From the NCBI GenBank assembly GCA_021805985.1, contig JAJZDN010000014.1, positions 1-64,000 of the forward strand: a DNA stretch of 64,000 bases. The letters run 5' to 3'. Positions 62,230-64,000 of this stretch are shown piece after piece. Position 1 is the first letter of the stretch; every line of letters begins with the position of its first letter. The notes below the pieces were generated by a model, which had not been told where the DNA came from, made no database searches, and worked only from the letters and a program-made list of their open reading frames with translations. Origin of the DNA: Planctomycetota bacterium (GTDB taxonomy: Bacteria > Planctomycetota > Phycisphaerae > WQYP01). The position numbers were made by a program, and so were the translations under genes.

Positions 62230-62751
62230 TTAGCGGCGTGATCGCTGGGAATTAAGATTTTCAAGCGCCTTGAGTGGATCCTTATCATCGCCTTCGTCAT
62301 CCAGACTTACTGCATCATCAATGGGCTGGGCGATGATAATATCTCCATCCGGTGCGACATCCACCGTTTCGCCGGCTTCTGTAATAGAGTGGTCCTGAAC
62401 AGGCTCCATGGCCATATCACCCAGGATGCTGCGGATAGGTTTAATCTGGTGCGGTTCGCCATCAATAACGACCGTGAAAGTCACAGGCCCCACGCGAATA
62501 TGATCACCGGCGACCAATGTTTGAGAGTCGGCGATGCGCTGGTTGTTATGGTACGTGCCATTGGAGCTATCAATGTCTTTGAGAACCGGTGCGTTGTCCT
62601 GAATCACAACTTCACAGTGGTTACGGGAGACTGTGGGAAGAGGGATCTGCAGGTCAGACTCATCAGATCTTCCAATGGAGGTCCGCTCCTTGAGCAGAGA
62701 AAATTCGCGCCTCTGTCCGTCCTCTTTGAAAATGACAAGAACTAAATCCAT
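62230..62751 (-). CDS. FHA-domain protein
   Basis: A 173-residue protein with a forkhead-associated domain in the first 90 residues: RREFSLLKERTSIGRSDESD, the phosphothreonine-binding VSRNHCEVVI, DIDSSNGTYHNNQRI, HIRVGPVTFTVV. The rest is acidic and disordered. It would bind phosphothreonine peptides, plausibly products of a Hanks kinase such as that at 24.8 kb. It starts at MDLVLVIFKEDG and is divergent from hemW. Confidence 0.9.
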   Translation of the reverse strand: MDLVLVIFKEDGQRREFSLLKERTSIGRSDESDLQIPLPTVSRNHCEVVIQDNAPVLKDIDSSNGTYHNNQRIADSQTLVAGDHIRVGPVTFTVVIDGEPHQIKPIRSILGDMAMEPVQDHSITEAGETVDVAPDGDIIIAQPIDDAVSLDDEGDDKDPLKALENLNSQRSRR

Positions 62752-62826
62752 CAGCGGCCTCCGTCTGTGCATATCCCTTCAATCGGGATTTATGCTAAAC
62801 TAAGAGAATTTATCGGCCACAACGCC

Positions 62827-64000
62827 ATGCAGCATGACAAAATTATAGCCGAAGCGAGAAGTAAAGACGATAGCCCACGTCCTAAAATTTCTGAATTCCC
62901 GTTGCCGCAGGCAGGGCAGCGAACGGAGAAAGGCTTTTTTGACTTACCGCCAAATGTCGAATTTGATGCAAATTCAGTTATTGACGCCCTTTATGTGCAT
63001 ATTCCCTTTTGTACCAGTAAGTGTCATTATTGCGATTTTTTCTCCTTAGCAGGGCATTTAGACCAAGCCGACGCATTTCTGGACGCCTTGGGGCGGGAAT
63101 TGGAATTGCAGGTTAACCACTTTGGCAGCCCGGCACCGAAAACCATTTTTATCGGCGGCGGCACGCCTACCCTGCTACCGCCGGGGGCGCTAGCGCGACT
63201 GATGGCCCAGATAAACAGCGCCATAAACTTTGACCGCCTCATCGAATTTACCGTGGAAGCAAACCCCAATACCTTCGACGCCCAGCGCGCCAAAATCTTG
63301 CGCGATGGGGGCGTGAATCGTATCAGCTTTGGTGCCCAGAGTTTTTCCGCAACGGAATTGGCCGTTTTGCAGCGGGACCATAATCCAGAAAGTGTCCCCG
63401 TGGCCATGGAAATCGCGCGACATGCCGGAATAGATAATTTGAACCTGGATTTGATTTTCGGTATTCCCGGGCAGAGTCTTGCGGATTGGGATAAAAATCT
63501 GGCCCGCGCCATTGAATTAGATTCCACGCATCTTTCCTGCTATGGCCTGATGTATGAGCCTAACACTCCCATGACCGCTCGAATGAAGCACGGGGAATTT
63601 ACGCCCGCCTCCGATGATCTGGAAATAGCGATGCTGCAACACACCCGAGATTGCCTGGCGGCGGCGGGATTTGCGCGTTATGAAATTTCAAATTATGCAC
63701 AAGCCGGCAAAGCGTGTGAACATAATATCAATTACTGGAAAGCTCGAAATCATCTGGCGGTTGGTCCTTCGGCAGCGGGTTATCATTCCGGGTTTCGGTG
63801 GAAAAATGTGCAAAGTTTAACGCGTTATATCGATGCCCTGAATTCCGCGGCACCCGTTGTACCGATTACGGAAATTGAACGCCTCACAGGTTTTGCGCGC
63901 TGGGGGGAACTGGCGATTCTGAATTTGCGGCTTACTGAAGGCATCGTGCTGCAGGAATTCCTGCAGCGCACCGGCGTGGATGCCCTGGCCATTTTGAACA
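62827..64000 (+). CDS. hemW: HemW-like radical SAM protein (3' end outside window)
   Basis: The first 391 codons of a radical SAM protein. The 4Fe-4S motif is HIPFCTSKCHYCDFFSLAG (C-x3-C-x2-C), followed by TIFIGGGTPTLLPPGALARL, FTVEANPNTFDAQRAKILRD, GVNRISFGAQSFSATELAVL, LNLDLIFGIPGQSLADW, and the HemW segment AGFARYEISNYAQAGKACEHN. HemW is a haem chaperone related to HemN. It lacks the extra Cys (C-x3-C-x2-C-x-C) of true HemN: the residue is Phe. The N-terminal ~50 residues form a non-conserved extension. Confidence 0.92.
   Translation, partial: MQHDKIIAEARSKDDSPRPKISEFPLPQAGQRTEKGFFDLPPNVEFDANSVIDALYVHIPFCTSKCHYCDFFSLAGHLDQADAFLDALGRELELQVNHFGSPAPKTIFIGGGTPTLLPPGALARLMAQINSAINFDRLIEFTVEANPNTFDAQRAKILRDGGVNRISFGAQSFSATELAVLQRDHNPESVPVAMEIARHAGIDNLNLDLIFGIPGQSLADWDKNLARAIELDSTHLSCYGLMYEPNTPMTARMKHGEFTPASDDLEIAMLQHTRDCLAAAGFARYEISNYAQAGKACEHNINYWKARNHLAVGPSAAGYHSGFRWKNVQSLTRYIDALNSAAPVVPITEIERLTGFARWGELAILNLRLTEGIVLQEFLQRTGVDALAILN

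Noticed and set aside
62827-64000. Calling the radical SAM gene a true coproporphyrinogen oxidase (hemN)
   Set aside because: The cluster motif reads C-x3-C-x2-C followed by Asp-Phe; HemN has a further Cys there, so HemW is the better call.

Overview
The window reads like the chromosome of a Planctomycetota bacterium, probably of the Phycisphaerae lineage. This is inferred from a PEP-CTERM-type anchor, an OmpL-like (bbp2) outer-membrane barrel, a DUF58/BatA pair, a divergent RNase HII-like protein, a Hanks-type kinase with a C-terminal membrane anchor, FIST and CYTH proteins, and a roughly 55% GC gene-dense layout. No rRNA, tRNA or CRISPR array was recognised.

Layout. 0-6 kb: secreted/outer-membrane genes, a GT4 glycosyltransferase and katG. 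5.7-7.9 kb: a gene graveyard made of dispersed palindromic repeats, an internally deleted aldo/keto reductase and fragments of it, and a duplicated membrane-protein stub. 7.9-13.1 kb: a secreted clan GH-A glycosidase, a candidate structured RNA, a pstB gene cut by an in-frame ochre codon and, beside it, an intact Pho84/PHS-type MFS phosphate symporter. 13.2-15.3 kb: a PEP-CTERM stub and a two-gene ATPase/Toprim (DUF4276) cassette. 15.6-20.1 kb: serS followed by a three-gene carbohydrate ABC importer. 20-27.9 kb: CYTH, FIST, DUF4870, deoC, a sugar-nucleotide epimerase, a protein kinase, a MauE/thioredoxin-like protein and recO. 27.9-29.2 kb: collapsed remnants of pstS, pstC and pstA. 29.2-34.2 kb: YcfL/LpoB-like lipoproteins, an acyl-CoA synthetase, thiS-thiG. 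34.2-38 kb: an RHS tip with a translationally coupled ORF, a 108-aa protein/PIN/ASCH operon and repeats. 38.3-43.6 kb: ubiE, ubiX and ubiA-like quinone genes interrupted by a TIGR04255/unknown/VapC cassette, plus a gutted DUF1016 nuclease. 43.8-47.6 kb: dnaB, a DUF3800 two-gene cassette and hsdM and transposase scraps. 48-52.2 kb: rsmD, DUF58, BatA-like. 52.2-64 kb: an AT-rich gap with DnaA boxes beside a dciA (DUF721) gene, HEAT protein, RNase HII-like, duplicated esterases, RluA, parB with two parS sites, GNAT, Nudix, FHA and hemW (cut by the window end).

Three themes stand out. First, the high-affinity phosphate ABC system looks dead in every piece visible (pstS, pstC, pstA truncated; pstB with a nonsense codon), while a PHS-family MFS phosphate transporter sits intact next to the pstB remnant, which suggests a swap of uptake systems. 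Second, two families of extragenic palindromic repeats (a modular family sharing a GGAGCC terminus, and a family built on an inverted CCGCCGGC core) occur many times, and one copy abuts a broken paralogue. Third, many genes are missing their middle while keeping both ends (aldo/keto reductase, pstC, DUF1016 nuclease), next to several small accessory cassettes of likely conflict or toxin-antitoxin type. The dciA/DnaA-box gap and parB/parS place the window plausibly near the replication origin.
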